Shown piece after piece: positions 1-9,981 of a DNA stretch of 29,661 nucleotides. The notes beneath the pieces are model-generated. The model was not told the origin of the DNA. It ran no database searches and worked only from the letters and a program-made list of their open reading frames with translations. The DNA comes from Pelargonium cotyledonis (lineage: Eukaryota > Streptophyta > Magnoliopsida > Geraniales > Geraniaceae): assembly GCA_036897625.1 (NCBI GenBank), contig JAYMTA010000408.1, positions 1-29,661 of the forward strand. The letters run 5' to 3'. The position numbers were made by a program, and so were the translations under genes. How positions within the stretch are numbered: the first letter of the stretch is position 1; every line of letters begins with the position of its first letter.

Positions 1-240
1 GCTCCGTCGACGCCCAGCCCGCCTCGGCTGGCCCCGACCTCTTGCGCCGCCGCCTTCTCCTTGGCCTCACCCAGATCCGACGATCCTTTGATTTAGTTCT
101 TAGGGTTTTATTTTTTCATTTATTGTATTTGGTTTCCGAGATGTTTGGGAACCCCAAAAGTCTCCTAATGGCTTTTTCCCTTTGTACTCTTTATCTTCCT
201 TTCTAATAAAGAGTATTTGTTGGCTGATAAAAAAAAAATG
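1..240 (+). repeat. Possible 3' tail of a retroelement or of a neighbouring transcript
   Basis: About 90 bases of GC-rich, coding-like sequence run into T-rich DNA, an AATAAA signal (about 205-210) and a run of A (about 230-238), after which composition drops to ordinary AT-rich intergenic DNA. A signal followed by a genomically encoded poly(A) run is what a 5'-truncated LINE or a processed transcript leaves. The 5' end lies outside the window, so no target duplication can be tested, and no reverse transcriptase motif is visible. It could equally be the 3' end of an upstream gene. Low certainty. Confidence 0.25.
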
Positions 241-819
241 CATTAACTATTATCTATCTTTCTTTTCCACCACATTTTCTCAACGAAGTCATTTTAGGCC
301 TAGAAAAATGAGAAGTTTGCCTAAACATGTATCCTTAGTACTATTTCCATTTTAAAACAAGTGTCTTTCTATCAGTTTTGAGAAAAATTAAGAAAAGTAA
401 TAATTAATGTTGTGCGTTTTTTTTTAATGTTATTATCGTGCACATGTGTCGTAATAAACTTAATGAATACTTATGAAATAATATTTTTCAGTAATTTAAA
501 TATTTTTAAATTAATTTCAGAGAGTAATCAAATTTTTTTTTTAACTGCGTGAGTATAATCACCCTTTAAATTTAAGATTGCAACATTAAAAAACTAATTT
601 GTTGAAACTTTTAGACCAATAACCTATTTGAAAATTGAAACAACAATATCCACATCGCTAACATATTTCTCTTTCTTTCCTTGAAGCAGCCCTAGGCACA
701 GCGCGCACTCTCCTCCATCCCCCAAGAGAAAACGCTAGCAACACCCAAAAAGCATCCTCCGGCGTCTCTCCTTTGCCGAATCTTTCGCCTCCTTCTCGGT
801 CTGCACCGAATCTCCCGAG
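241..819 (+). promoter_or_regulatory. Upstream region and 5' UTR of the MAC5-like gene
   Basis: AT-rich intergenic DNA to about 660, then a GC- and CT-richer stretch (about 690-819) typical of a plant 5' UTR, leading into the ATG at 820. No convincing TATA box was identified. No other gene is visible here. Confidence 0.4.
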
Positions 820-3800
820 ATGGCGCATCGGTTGCTGAGAGATCTGGAGGCCGACGGATGGGAACGGTCCGATTTTCCGATTATATGCGAGTCCTGCCTC
901 GGCGACAACCCCTACGTTCGAATGGTGCACTAACGTTCCTTCAAATTTATGCTTTAATTCTTCATTTTGTTTTCTTGTTTGTCATGTCACGATTGTTTCA
1001 ACAATTATGGATAAATTTGTTTTTTTTTTGTTCCTTCTGAATTTGGGATTTAGAAGGAAGAATCATCTGCAAACTTTGTAACTAATCGCTTTGTATTGGA
1101 GATAGATTAGGTTTGATTGAGTGCTGTTTGCTCGATTGCAAGATCAACCTATAAAGTTACAGAGTCTCTTCGAATTAGGGATCAGAGAAGTTGTGGGAAG
1201 TGGCTGGATTAATTTTTTTGGAGTAGGATAGCTCAGTTCCGTTTAGTTATTACTATTCCCATTCCCATTTGAGTGGAAAGTGTTCGATCTGGTTCTTGAA
1301 TTAAACTGAGGCCAAAGGTTAGACATAAACATTGAAGCGTGTAAATTTCAAGTTCGGTATTTTACCGAAACGAATCTCAGCTAAATCAACTAGGGTTGGG
1401 TCTGAGAGACTGCAACCGCTTTGTGACAAAGAAATCCTGACCCCAATAGGAGATAGTGTCTATAGAATGTGTATAGAATAGGATGAACCATTTGAATTTT
1501 TGTATGATGGTATAACCTTGCGATTTAAATATTTTCATAATGTTAATTTGTTTTAATTTACTTTGTCCAAGAGAGCGAGTTGAAGTGCATTTATATTGAA
1601 TTAGCTTTTCAATTGAATGGTTTTCGGAATGCTTGATTATTAATTTTCTTGTTGCTGATTTATATGAATGTGTTTTTAAATGGACATTCGATTGCAGACG
1701 AAAGCAGATTATGACAAGGAGTGCAAGATCTGTACTCGACCGTTCACTGTTTTTAGGTGGCGGCCTGGTCGTGATGCAAGATTTAAGAAGACTGAGGTTT
1801 GCCAGACTTGCAGTAAGTTGAAAAATGTTTGTCAAGTCTGCCTTCTGGATCTTGAGTATGGATTGCCCGTTCAAGTTAGAGATACTGCTCTTTCTATTAA
1901 TTCCAACGATTCCATTCCAAAAAGTGACGTGAATAGGGAGTATTTTGCAGAGGAGCATGATCGCAGGGTATGTTTTGCTCTTCTGTTTTTAGTGACAGAT
2001 TCAAATAAATGGCTTTATATATAATACTACCTGTGCTAAACTTTAGAACTTTGTGATCTATTTAAATCCCACCTGCTAGCTCTACGGTTTAAGGACTGCA
2101 CTAATTGCATTGTTGGGGTTGGATAATTTAGTTTGGCCTTTAATAGTCTGATGTGGTCAACTGGTCATTATCATGTAGGTGTTTCTTGTTCTTCTCCCCC
2201 CAGTTAAGAAGGCAAGTGTCCCGGATATTTGATGTTAATTGCCATTCTTATATTATCTCTGAATTTGGTATCTTTAGATGTCCATGGTAGATGCTGTCTG
2301 TTTTCTGGCTCTACAAATGAGCAGCTCTCTTTGAAATGTTAAAGTTATATTTGTAGCATGGATGGACTCACCCTTGATTCTTACTCAATTAAACCCGTCT
2401 TCCATTTTTTGGTTGGGCTCCCTTGTCTTATTTCTAGTACACTTCATCTGTTGCTCATTTGCTACTTATAAATTGTTATGTTTATTATTAAATTGTAAAA
2501 TTTTGACTAAAAGTTCTTTTTCTACAGCCCGTGAATGCCCTGTGTTTTAAGGCAGAAACCTAATGCTTTTATCATTAGATGGCTTTAGCTCTGCTATCTA
2601 TGTGCTCTATATATCTTCTCAAATGTCATTTCATAGATGTGTTTCATTTCTTTATCCTTATTCATACTTATTACTTCATAAAGGCTAGAGCTGGTATTGA
2701 TTATGAATCCTCATATGGGAAAGCACGCCCAAATGACACTATTTTGAAGCTTCAAAGGACAACACCGTATTACAAAAGAAATCGAGCACATGTTTGCAGT
2801 TTCTTTGTTCGCGGTGAGTGCACTAGAGGGTCTGAGTGCCCGTACAGGCATGAGATGCCGGTTACTGGGGAGTTGTCACAGCAGAATATCAAAGATCGTT
2901 ACTATGGGTGTGTGATCTTTCCTCAATCCATTTGGTTTTGTGATTGTATTTCGCGTTTTATTTTATATTTTCTAATGCACTAGTTGGTTGACACTGCATT
3001 ACTTGTTAATATGCTTATTCAACTTAAGGTGGTTAGCTGGTGTAGGGGTAGGCCTAAAGAAGTAATAAGAAAAGACATTATAACATAAGTCTTAGTGAAG
3101 AAGATAGCTTTAGATAGGACGTAGTGGAGGATAATACAAATGGAAGATTGATTAGAAGATCCCAAAGTTCTGTTAAAAGATTAGTGTAGCCAATCACAAT
3201 ATTGTTTGAGAAATAGCTTGGTTTTTGTCATTACTTTTTGCTCATTCAACCCTTATAGTGGGTATTTGTTGTTCTTTCATTAACCTTTAATGTATAACGG
3301 GAATGTTATCAGATGCTGTTAGCATGGTGCAACTCATACATGTTAATGAAATATAATTGCTGACACAGTTTTAACTGAATTGTTTTAAGCATCATGTGAG
3401 GGTGTAATTAACTTCCGTTTGTGACTTTGGTTTCCTGAAGGATTCGTTCTTATTTCTTCAAAATGCCCACTAGATTTGATATGTTCCTTTAGCTTTCTGG
3501 TGCTGAATAGTTAAATGTACTGTATTACTATCTGTTTGAACGCGCTGTTGCACTAAAAAAAAGCACAATGAATATGATATGTGCGCTTAAATTGGTAAAC
3601 TAGTTGGGTTAATTTATATTTTTCTCTTATAACTTCTGCAGAGTGAATGATCCAGTTGCAATGAAGCTACTCAACAAGGCTGGTGAAATGCCCTCCCTGG
3701 ACCCCCCTGATGATGAGAGCATTAGAACTCTCTATGTTGGCGGGCTTGATGCAAGGATCACAGAGCAAGACCTGAGAGATAACTTCTATGCCCATGGTGA

Positions 3801-4578
3801 AATCGAATCTGTTAGGATGGTGCTCCAACGAGCATGTGCTTTTGTAACTTACACAACTAGAGAAGGTGCCGAGAAGGCTGCTGAAGAGCTTTCTAATAAA
3901 CTGGTAATAAAGGGTCTTAGGCTGAAGCTGATGTGGGGTAGGCCTCAGGCTCCCAAGCCAGACTCGGAAAACACAGATGAAGCGAGGCAGCAAGCAGCCG
4001 TGGCTCACAGTGGGATGCTACCAAGAGCGGTTATATCTCAGCAGCAAAGCCAACAGCTTCCTGGCACTCAGGACCAGCATCCGGTGATGCACTACTTCAA
4101 CATTCCACCCCCACCTCAGCAGGATCGAGCGTACTATCCATCCATGGACCCCCAGAGAATGGGTGCTCTTGTTCCATCTCAAGATGGCGCCTCTGGTGGC
4201 TCAGGAGAGAACAAAGCCAGTTCTGATAAGCAGCATCAAGTGCCACATTATGCTTACCAAAATGCGCCGCCACCTCCACAAGGGCAATATCAGCAACAGT
4301 TCTATCCACCATATGGATACATGCCACCACGACCACCACCACATTATCAGCAGTACCCCTCAGCACCACATTATCATTCTGGAATCCCCGCTCAGGCGAA
4401 CCAACAATATCAGCAGTCTGTGCCGCCCCAACCGGCCGCTTCTCAGCAGCAACATTATCAGCATTCTGCACTGCCTCCTCCCCAAAATTATCAGCAGTCT
4501 GCAGCCGCGGGATCATCATCATCATCGCAGCAACCTGCAACTTCAGGGACCTCACAGCAACCTCCACAACCAGAGTAG
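820..4578 (+). CDS. MAC5: MAC5-type CCCH zinc finger and RRM protein (RBM22/Ecm2 family)
   Basis: Four exons: 820-924, 1698-1967, 2684-2907, 3642-4578; all introns GT-AG, total 511 aa. The N-terminus is a Cys-rich torus-like region (C23/C26, C44/C47, C70/C73, C80/C83). A CCCH finger follows at residues about 163-181 (C-x7-C-x5-C-x3-H), then one RRM at about 228-301 with RNP2 TLYVGGL and RNP1-like ACAFVTYT. The tail from about 302 is rich in Q, P, Y and H. This order matches plant MAC5A/B/C and human RBM22, which contact U6 and the pre-mRNA in the Prp19/NTC-related spliceosome; Arabidopsis MAC5 belongs to the MOS4-associated complex and supports immunity and pri-miRNA processing. The start is the first ATG that gives the conserved [20 protein letters not shown] beginning. 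Paralogue assignment (MAC5A versus B) is not resolved by sequence; the adjacent SR45a gene favours the At1g07360 lineage. Confidence 0.95.
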
Positions 4579-5215
4579 TTGCAGCAATCAAATCTGTACA
4601 CTAGATCTTTTAGCTGTTGGGTACTCCCATCTCAGTGGTTTGGTTAATTCACCCATCATAACTTGCAAGCATTTCGAGTTGTAGGAGATATCTCTGGTTC
4701 TGTTTATTCTGGATCATTTTATATTTTGGGCAGCTCTTACTTTCTTGTGTGCTCAAGGGCAAATTCCAATTATCATATATATGAGCTGTTGTTTGGTTGC
4801 CTACTTCAACTTCATTTCAGTGTTGCAAATTGTTGAAATGGAAATTTTTGAAGTGTTTGAATTTGAAAATGAGTAAATATTTTTGGAATGCAACTTGCCC
4901 AATAACTTGGTAGGGAGAGCTATGCTGCTTTTGTGTTCCTACATGCTTCGAATGTGAATTAGTGCGACTTAACGGTGTTATCCCGTTAATGAAGGCTCGC
5001 TTTGAAAATTTCATGGTTAGGACAAGAAAACAAACTTTTAAATGTTGGTTGATCTTTTTATCAGTTGAGTTATACAATCTAAAATTTCACAATTCTCAAG
5101 TTAGAGATTCTAATTCTTATTTACTCAAATGTGTAATTACTTCTATAAATCCTAAATCAATCAATTTCTTTACTTGAATTACAATTATAAAGAATTGAAA
5201 ATAGTTTTTTTCCAG
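4579..5215 (+). other. 3' UTR of the MAC5-like gene and intergenic DNA
   Basis: The first roughly 200-250 bases after the stop are probably 3' UTR. From about 4830 the DNA is AT-rich with no gene that can be supported; open frames here are short and lack recognisable protein features. Confidence 0.4.
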
Positions 5216-5262
5216 AAAAAAGTACAACTCAACACAGCCAAAGAAAGAAAATGCTGACGCAT

Positions 5263-5287
5263 TGACGTGTCAAATAGTGACCTGTCA
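5263..5287. promoter_or_regulatory. Paired TGAC-N2-GTCA inverted motifs upstream of SR45a-like gene
   Basis: Two 10-bp inverted motifs, TGACGTGTCA (5263-5272) and TGACCTGTCA (5278-5287), lie 15 bases apart, with a further TGACG just upstream. The first holds an ACGTGTC (ABRE-like) core and a TGACG (as-1/bZIP-like) core. Equal spacing inside both motifs suggests a dimeric factor site, but this is inference. Confidence 0.35.
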
Positions 5288-5379
5288 CCGCACGAACCAC
5301 AGAGGACGTACCAGACTCGGATACGTTTATGAACCATCAAAATTTATTGAGCCCGATTTAATAGAATGCTCGCGTCCGC

Positions 5380-5513
5380 TTCTCCAGAAACTTCTATTCT
5401 GTAACATTCGCTTCGCCAGTTGTTTTTTATAACTTACCATCCCAAAACCCAAAAAAAATAAAAGTCCACTAATAATCGTCACTGCACATTCTCGAAACCG
5501 AGAGATTTCGAGA
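5380..5513 (+). promoter_or_regulatory. Heat-shock-element-like cluster and TATA region of SR45a-like gene
   Basis: A TTC-N4-GAA-N2-TTC arrangement lies at 5380-5394 (core GAAACTTC 5387-5394), and TTCTCGAA at 5489-5496 is a TTC-N2-GAA unit. The latter is part of an 8-bp inverted repeat, TCTCGAAA (5490-5497) and TTTCGAGA (5506-5513). A TATAA-like sequence sits near 5426-5431. Arabidopsis SR45a is known to be induced by heat and high light through heat-shock factors, so these motifs fit; the second element could be in the 5' UTR if transcription starts near 5460. Confidence 0.4.
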
Positions 5514-5705
5514 GCTTTTGTTGTTGCGAGCATTGCCTGATCGGTCGTTTACGTGGATGTTTGTGCTCATATCATACGGTATCTCTCTCCTTCTTTTATC
5601 TTCCGATTTTTCTTTTTCTTCGAATAAATTTGAGTTTTTGAGTCGTTTTTTGTTTTTTTTATTGTTGTGCTTGTTAAGATCGTTTGAATCTAATTTGTTA
5701 TGAAT

Positions 5706-5799
5706 TTCTGATTATCTGCGCAATCAACCTTTAACTTTTATGTGATTGATTGTTCTGATTTTCTGCGCAATCAACCTATAACTTTTGTGTGATTGATTG
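5706..5799 (+). repeat. Tandem duplication, 2 x 47 bp
   Basis: Units at 5706-5752 and 5753-5799 abut exactly and differ at 3 of 47 positions. Both include CTGCGCAATCAACC. Lies inside the SR45a leader intron. Confidence 0.85.
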
Positions 5800-6037
5800 T
5801 TTCTTAAGCTTGTTATAAGTGATTTATGATATATGAATGATTGATCTCTGAATGAAATTCTTTTGTGTGTGTGATTATTTTAGTTAACTTGATATGAATA
5901 CTGAGATCCATATTTATTAATGTCACATGATAAATTTATTATTTATCGAAGATATTCGTCTGAATAAAAAATTTCAAACCATTGAGTTGTATATATAATT
6001 TAATTTTAAATTGTAATGATCCTCGAACAATATTGAA

Positions 6038-6231
6038 TTATAGTTACTAGATTGAGGCCTTGGAAACATTATGTGATTGTAGCATCTCAGCGTCTGAAAT
6101 TTGAATTTACTACTGTGGATTTGGATTTTGTGGTTTATCATTACTCGATTGAGGCCTTGGAGAATTTATGTTTTTGTAGTATCTTAGTATTCAAAATTTG
6201 AATTTATGTCAGTGGAATTGTATTTTGTGGC
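6038..6231 (+). repeat. Tandem duplication, 2 x about 97 bp
   Basis: Units at 6038-6134 and 6135-6231 share GATTGAGGCCTTGGA, AAATTTGAATTTA and ATTTTGTGG in the same order and spacing, with more divergence than the 47-bp pair upstream. Second duplication within the same leader intron. Confidence 0.75.
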
Positions 6232-6553
6232 TTAAGTGTTGTTGTGTTTCTTAATGCCTTTTTGGTTCTCTGTTTTAAGTTTTTGTTTGTGGAGATGAAC
6301 CTGAGATATATTGATTTGATTGGTTTCTTTATATTGAAGAAATGTTTCATTTAGTGTCATTTGGGTGCTTATTATTGACGTGCCAGTGGAGTCAGTTGAT
6401 TTTATGTATGGACTTTCATGAGTAATTGTATAAATTTTGACACAATTCCCTGGTTGCTCGCAAGACTTCTAGGATAATGTCATTTGGTTACTGAATATTG
6501 TTATGTACATGTTTGTGTAATTTCTAACTAATTCTTTTTGTATGTCATCCCAG

Positions 6554-8762
6554 ATGTCGTATTCGAAGAGGTCAAGGTGTGTTTTGTACTTTTGATTTCA
6601 GTTTTGACGATTTGCTTATTAATTACAGTTGTGCTTATTTGTTTTATCTATTTTCTGTCACAGGTATTCCTCCTCTCCTTCCCCACGCAGGAGATACAGT
6701 AGGTCTGTCTCTAGGTCTTTGTCACCACAGTCAAGGTCACTTTCCAGGGGCCGGTCTAGGTGAGGGGTTAATTGTCTGAATTGTAACCGTTTCTGCTTTT
6801 TAATTGTGTTATATGGCTCTAACAATGTTTGAATTCGATGTTAGGAGTGGAGATTCAACTGATGCTGAAAATCCTGGAAATAATTTGTATGTGACAGGAT
6901 TGTCTCATCGGATCACCAAGAGAGATCTTGAGGAGCATTTTTCAAGTGAGGGGATGGTATGACTATAATACGTACTTCTCTTTTCAGGAATTAATTTCCT
7001 CATAATATTATGTGTAGTCACCAATATTGTTTGGGAAAATGGCTTAATTGTTTATGAGAGTCACTCTATGATCTTAGGGCTTTGTTGTTTTTATATCAGA
7101 TAGCCATTCAATAATTGTATATTACCTAAAGTGAATTGGGCTATACTGGGATATAGTCTTTTTATTTTTTTTTTTTTTTTGTAATTTATGGGGTTGTGGG
7201 TAAACTTCATTGGGGCACTTAATATTCCACACTTGACTAAACATTTTTTTTTCTTCTGAAAAATGAACATGGTCACGAGGTTGTGTTAATTTCCAAATTT
7301 GGGCTACACATTATGGCTTGAGCACTTGCACCTCTATATATAGCTCATTTGTTTTCTACTTTTCAACTGTGGAACTTAAGCCACCACTTCTATAAGTTGC
7401 CTTGATTGTTTCTGTTACTATTATGTGTTCTTAATAGTTCGACTTGACCTTAATAGGTGGTGGATGTTCATCTTGTGGTTGATCCATGGACAAGAGAGTC
7501 TCGAGGTTTTGGGTTTGTTACAATGTCCAACCTTGAGGAGGCTGAACGTTGTGTCAAGTACTTGAACCGCTCAGTTCTGGAGGGCCGTGTCATTACAGTA
7601 GAGAAGGTACAGTTCTATTATGTTGATTATCTTGTTTCAAAAATTGGCTTCTTGTTTCCTCCGGAGACGTTATCCGAATTTTCAGAATGGTTTCCTATAT
7701 ATTATTAGTTTCATCGAAATTGAAAGTTGTTGCTTCTTTTCGCTTGAAGTTTCTGTGGCAACAGGTTGGCTGTGTGTAGCAGCTCTCCATCAAATTACAA
7801 CTCATCATACAAATCAAATACATCAAGTATCAGACTGTTAGGGTTGTATGCCCTACATTTCTCTCTTCTCCTTTAGCATTTTTGCTTTTCGCTGTTTCTC
7901 TTATGTCGTGCAGTTGCTTGCTAAACCCATTCTACTCGCTGACTATCTCATATCTATGTTTCCTTTCAATTCCGTGATCTTATTTGTTGCTCTCTTGCAG
8001 GCTAGAAGGCGGAGAGGTCGAACTCCTACTCCCGGAAGATATCTTGGGCTGAGAACAGTTCGCGGTAAGATGATTTTCTCATTCAATGTGTAATGCGTTG
8101 CCTAATGGCTTTCGGTTTTCACTTTATTATCCGTTTTATGTTATCTAAAACATTCATTGCTTGTTGTTGTAGTGCACCGTCGATCTCCCAGTTACTCATC
8201 CCGCCGATCTCCCAGCTACTCTCCTTACCGAAGAAGTAGGAGTCGCTCACCTCACTACTCATCCGAAGGAGATCGGAGCAGATCTTACTCTCCTTACCAC
8301 AGCCGGCGCAGATCATACTCTCCTTATGATGGACGTCACAGATCATACTCTCCATATAGTAGGTCACCGTCTGTGAGAAGGCTTGACCGATCATTCTCTC
8401 CATATGGATCCAGGCACTACTCTCCCGATGACCGATACTACAGAGGGAGGCGTTACTACCGCTCTGTCTCCTGTTCCATTTCCCGAAGCATTTCACCAAG
8501 GTCAAGGCGGAGGTGGAGGAGGAGCTATTCTCGCAGTGTCTCTCCCAGGCCAAAGAGGATGAGCTCTAGGAGGAGCTGCTTGCCTAGTGTCTCGCCTAGG
8601 CGACCAAGGCGGAGCTACTCCCGAAGCATGTCCCCGAGAGCAAGGAGCTCAAAGAGAAGTGTGTCAAGCGATAGCTACTCATCGAGGAGCCCAAGTGCAA
8701 CTCCAAGTTCAAGATCCGTGTCTAGGTCTGTCACTCCTAGGTCCGCATCTCCTTCGTCCTGA
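6554..8762 (+). CDS. SR45a: SR45a / transformer-2-type SR splicing factor
   Basis: Coding exons 6554-6576, 6664-6759, 6845-6956, 7457-7606, 8001-8064 and 8173-8762 join in frame to 344 aa, all introns GT-AG. Layout is RS domain, RRM, RS domain, as in transformer-2 proteins: N-terminal RS segment about 1-45; RRM about 53-127 with RNP2 LYVTGL (54-59) and RNP1 RGFGFVTM (93-100); a linker ending RRRRGRTPTPGRYLG (about 129-143) that is a Tra2/SR45a signature; then an RS-rich tail with repeated RSYSPY units. It is a nuclear splicing regulator binding pre-mRNA through the RRM and U1-70K/U2AF-type partners through RS contacts. The first coding exon is only 23 bp and its ATG directly follows the leader-intron acceptor. 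The gene follows MAC5 on the same strand, as At1g07350 and At1g07360 are neighbours in Arabidopsis (from memory). Arabidopsis SR45a is heavily alternatively spliced. Confidence 0.95.
7765..7826 (+). other. Candidate premature-stop cassette exon in SR45a-like gene
   Basis: In the intron 7607-8000, an acceptor-like GGCAACAG ends at 7764 and a donor-like GT lies at 7827. The 62 bases between would be read from phase 0 as V-G-C-V-stop (TAG at 7777-7779). Including it would truncate the protein right after the RRM and mark the mRNA for decay. Many SR genes autoregulate through such exons; here it is inferred from splice-like signals only. Confidence 0.35.
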
Positions 8763-9660
8763 AGGAGAGGGCCTTATGAATTCTTTGTGCCTAGCTGGGT
8801 TTTAAGGAACTGGTGTTGGCTTTTGAGTCTCTTTGTAGTAGACAATTTATATTAGGGAACCTTGCGTGTATGGATGTTTTGAAATTTTTGCTGGTTTGAA
8901 AATGAGTCAGCTATTGCTTCATATGTTGTGCTTGTGATTGCTGTTTACAATAACATGATTACAAGATACTCTGTTGCTTTCTTCTTGTAATGATCGAAAA
9001 GTACCCCAATCACTGGATTGATTTTTCTCTTCGGCCTGTATTATAATTTGTGTATAGGGATGAGGTTGAGAGCAATGCTACATGTCCCGAAAGTTGTACA
9101 AAATTATTTGTACAAAATAATGTGTCAACTAATGAGATATGACACATCAACTATCTCATCAATGACTTGGCCTAATCATAACACACCACGTGTACAATAT
9201 ATTTTATAAACCGAGCGCCCCGCGCCAAAATTTTATGAGAGGGTGATGATATCATATATGTCGGATTATTATTTGTCGAAACTTAATTTTAAACACAAAA
9301 AGATAAAAAAATACACGTGCCAAATAAACTGCCACGTCAATTTATACTGTATTTGGAACATTTAACATTTTTCTAAGATTGATCCGTCTCTTAGGGATTG
9401 AGTTAGGGATAAGGTTGATCCGTCTCTTCGGGATTGAGTTTGTGAGTTTGGGGGTGACAGTTTCAGTTTTCTCAATTCGTGACATCCACACCCAATGTAT
9501 ACTGTTGTGTTTGATGCTTATAGATAAAACTGACTCCTCTCTTTGAATTGAGAGTTTTTGGTGTTGTGTGGGATCCATTCTCACATTTTAGGCCATTACT
9601 TTGGTACTCAGTTGTTGTTGTGTCTAACAAAGCTCCCTTTGGACGAGAGATTCTCAAGCT
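8763..9660 (+). other. 3' UTR of SR45a-like gene and convergent intergenic DNA
   Basis: Probable 3' UTR extends to roughly 9000. Beyond it lie short repeats: a 9-bp inverted pair TTGTACAAA/TTTGTACAA (9094-9102 and 9107-9115), an inverted TGAGATA/TATCTCA pair near 9131-9160, and a direct repeat of TTGATCCGTCTCTT (near 9379 and 9415). The segment beginning GAGCAATGCTACATGTCCC near 9068 resembles the ends of plant hAT-type MITEs, but a matching other end was not found. No gene is supported. Confidence 0.35.
9377..9441 (+). repeat. Short tandem repeat, about 36-bp spacing, two units
   Basis: The motif TTGATCCGTCTCTTnGGGATTGAGTT occurs twice, starting near 9379 and 9415, with one differing base in the core. 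Located between the convergent SR45a and phosphorylase genes. Confidence 0.6.
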
Positions 9661-9753
9661 TCATTCTTGAAAATCCTTCATAATGAACAATTGATACTGA
9701 TACCGGTTATTTAACCTGTATAATGTAATTCTCAAATGTAAACATACGTAAGG

Positions 9754-9772
9754 ATATATATATATATATATA
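9754..9772. repeat. AT dinucleotide microsatellite
   Basis: About nine AT units in the probable 3' flank of the phosphorylase gene. A reverse-strand AATAAA signal lies at 9914-9919, between this repeat and the stop codon, so the repeat may be just beyond the transcript end. Confidence 0.8.
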
Positions 9773-9981
9773 AAATGGAACAAATTGTTTGATAGAACAA
9801 ATGTTTGAAATAAAACGGAACAGCTAGACATAGCGATGCGAAAGAACAATGCATCTGAACTGTGGCCGGTGAAAAACGATATGGACATTTGTGGCATACG
9901 TGTGATGCTAACTTTTATTCCTCCTACCTTATAACACCGTAGATAATATAAATATTGAACTCAGGTTTGCATATTTCAGAC

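Larger units (their letters stand above)
5579..6553 (+). other. 5'-UTR leader intron of SR45a-like gene
   Basis: A donor (GT at 5579, after ATCATACG) and an acceptor CAG directly before the ATG at 6554 define a 975-bp intron between an untranslated leader exon (ending 5578) and the coding start. It is T-rich and contains two independent tandem duplications. Leader introns of this size in plants often raise expression. Confidence 0.65.

Noticed and set aside
1386-1958. 190-codon minus-strand open frame
   Set aside because: Overlaps MAC5 exon 2 and its flanking intron in antisense, has no recognisable domain and AT-rich codon use.
4097-4591. 164-codon minus-strand open frame
   Set aside because: It lies opposite the Q/P-rich last exon of the MAC5-like gene; low-complexity CAG/CCA codons leave the reverse frame open. 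No protein features.
4163-4684. 173-codon plus-strand frame rich in His and Ser
   Set aside because: It is the shifted frame of the same repetitive MAC5 exon and ignores the supported stop.
8119-8553. 144-codon minus-strand open frame
   Set aside because: Antisense of the RS-repeat exon of SR45a; the openness follows from the repeated AGA/TCT codons.
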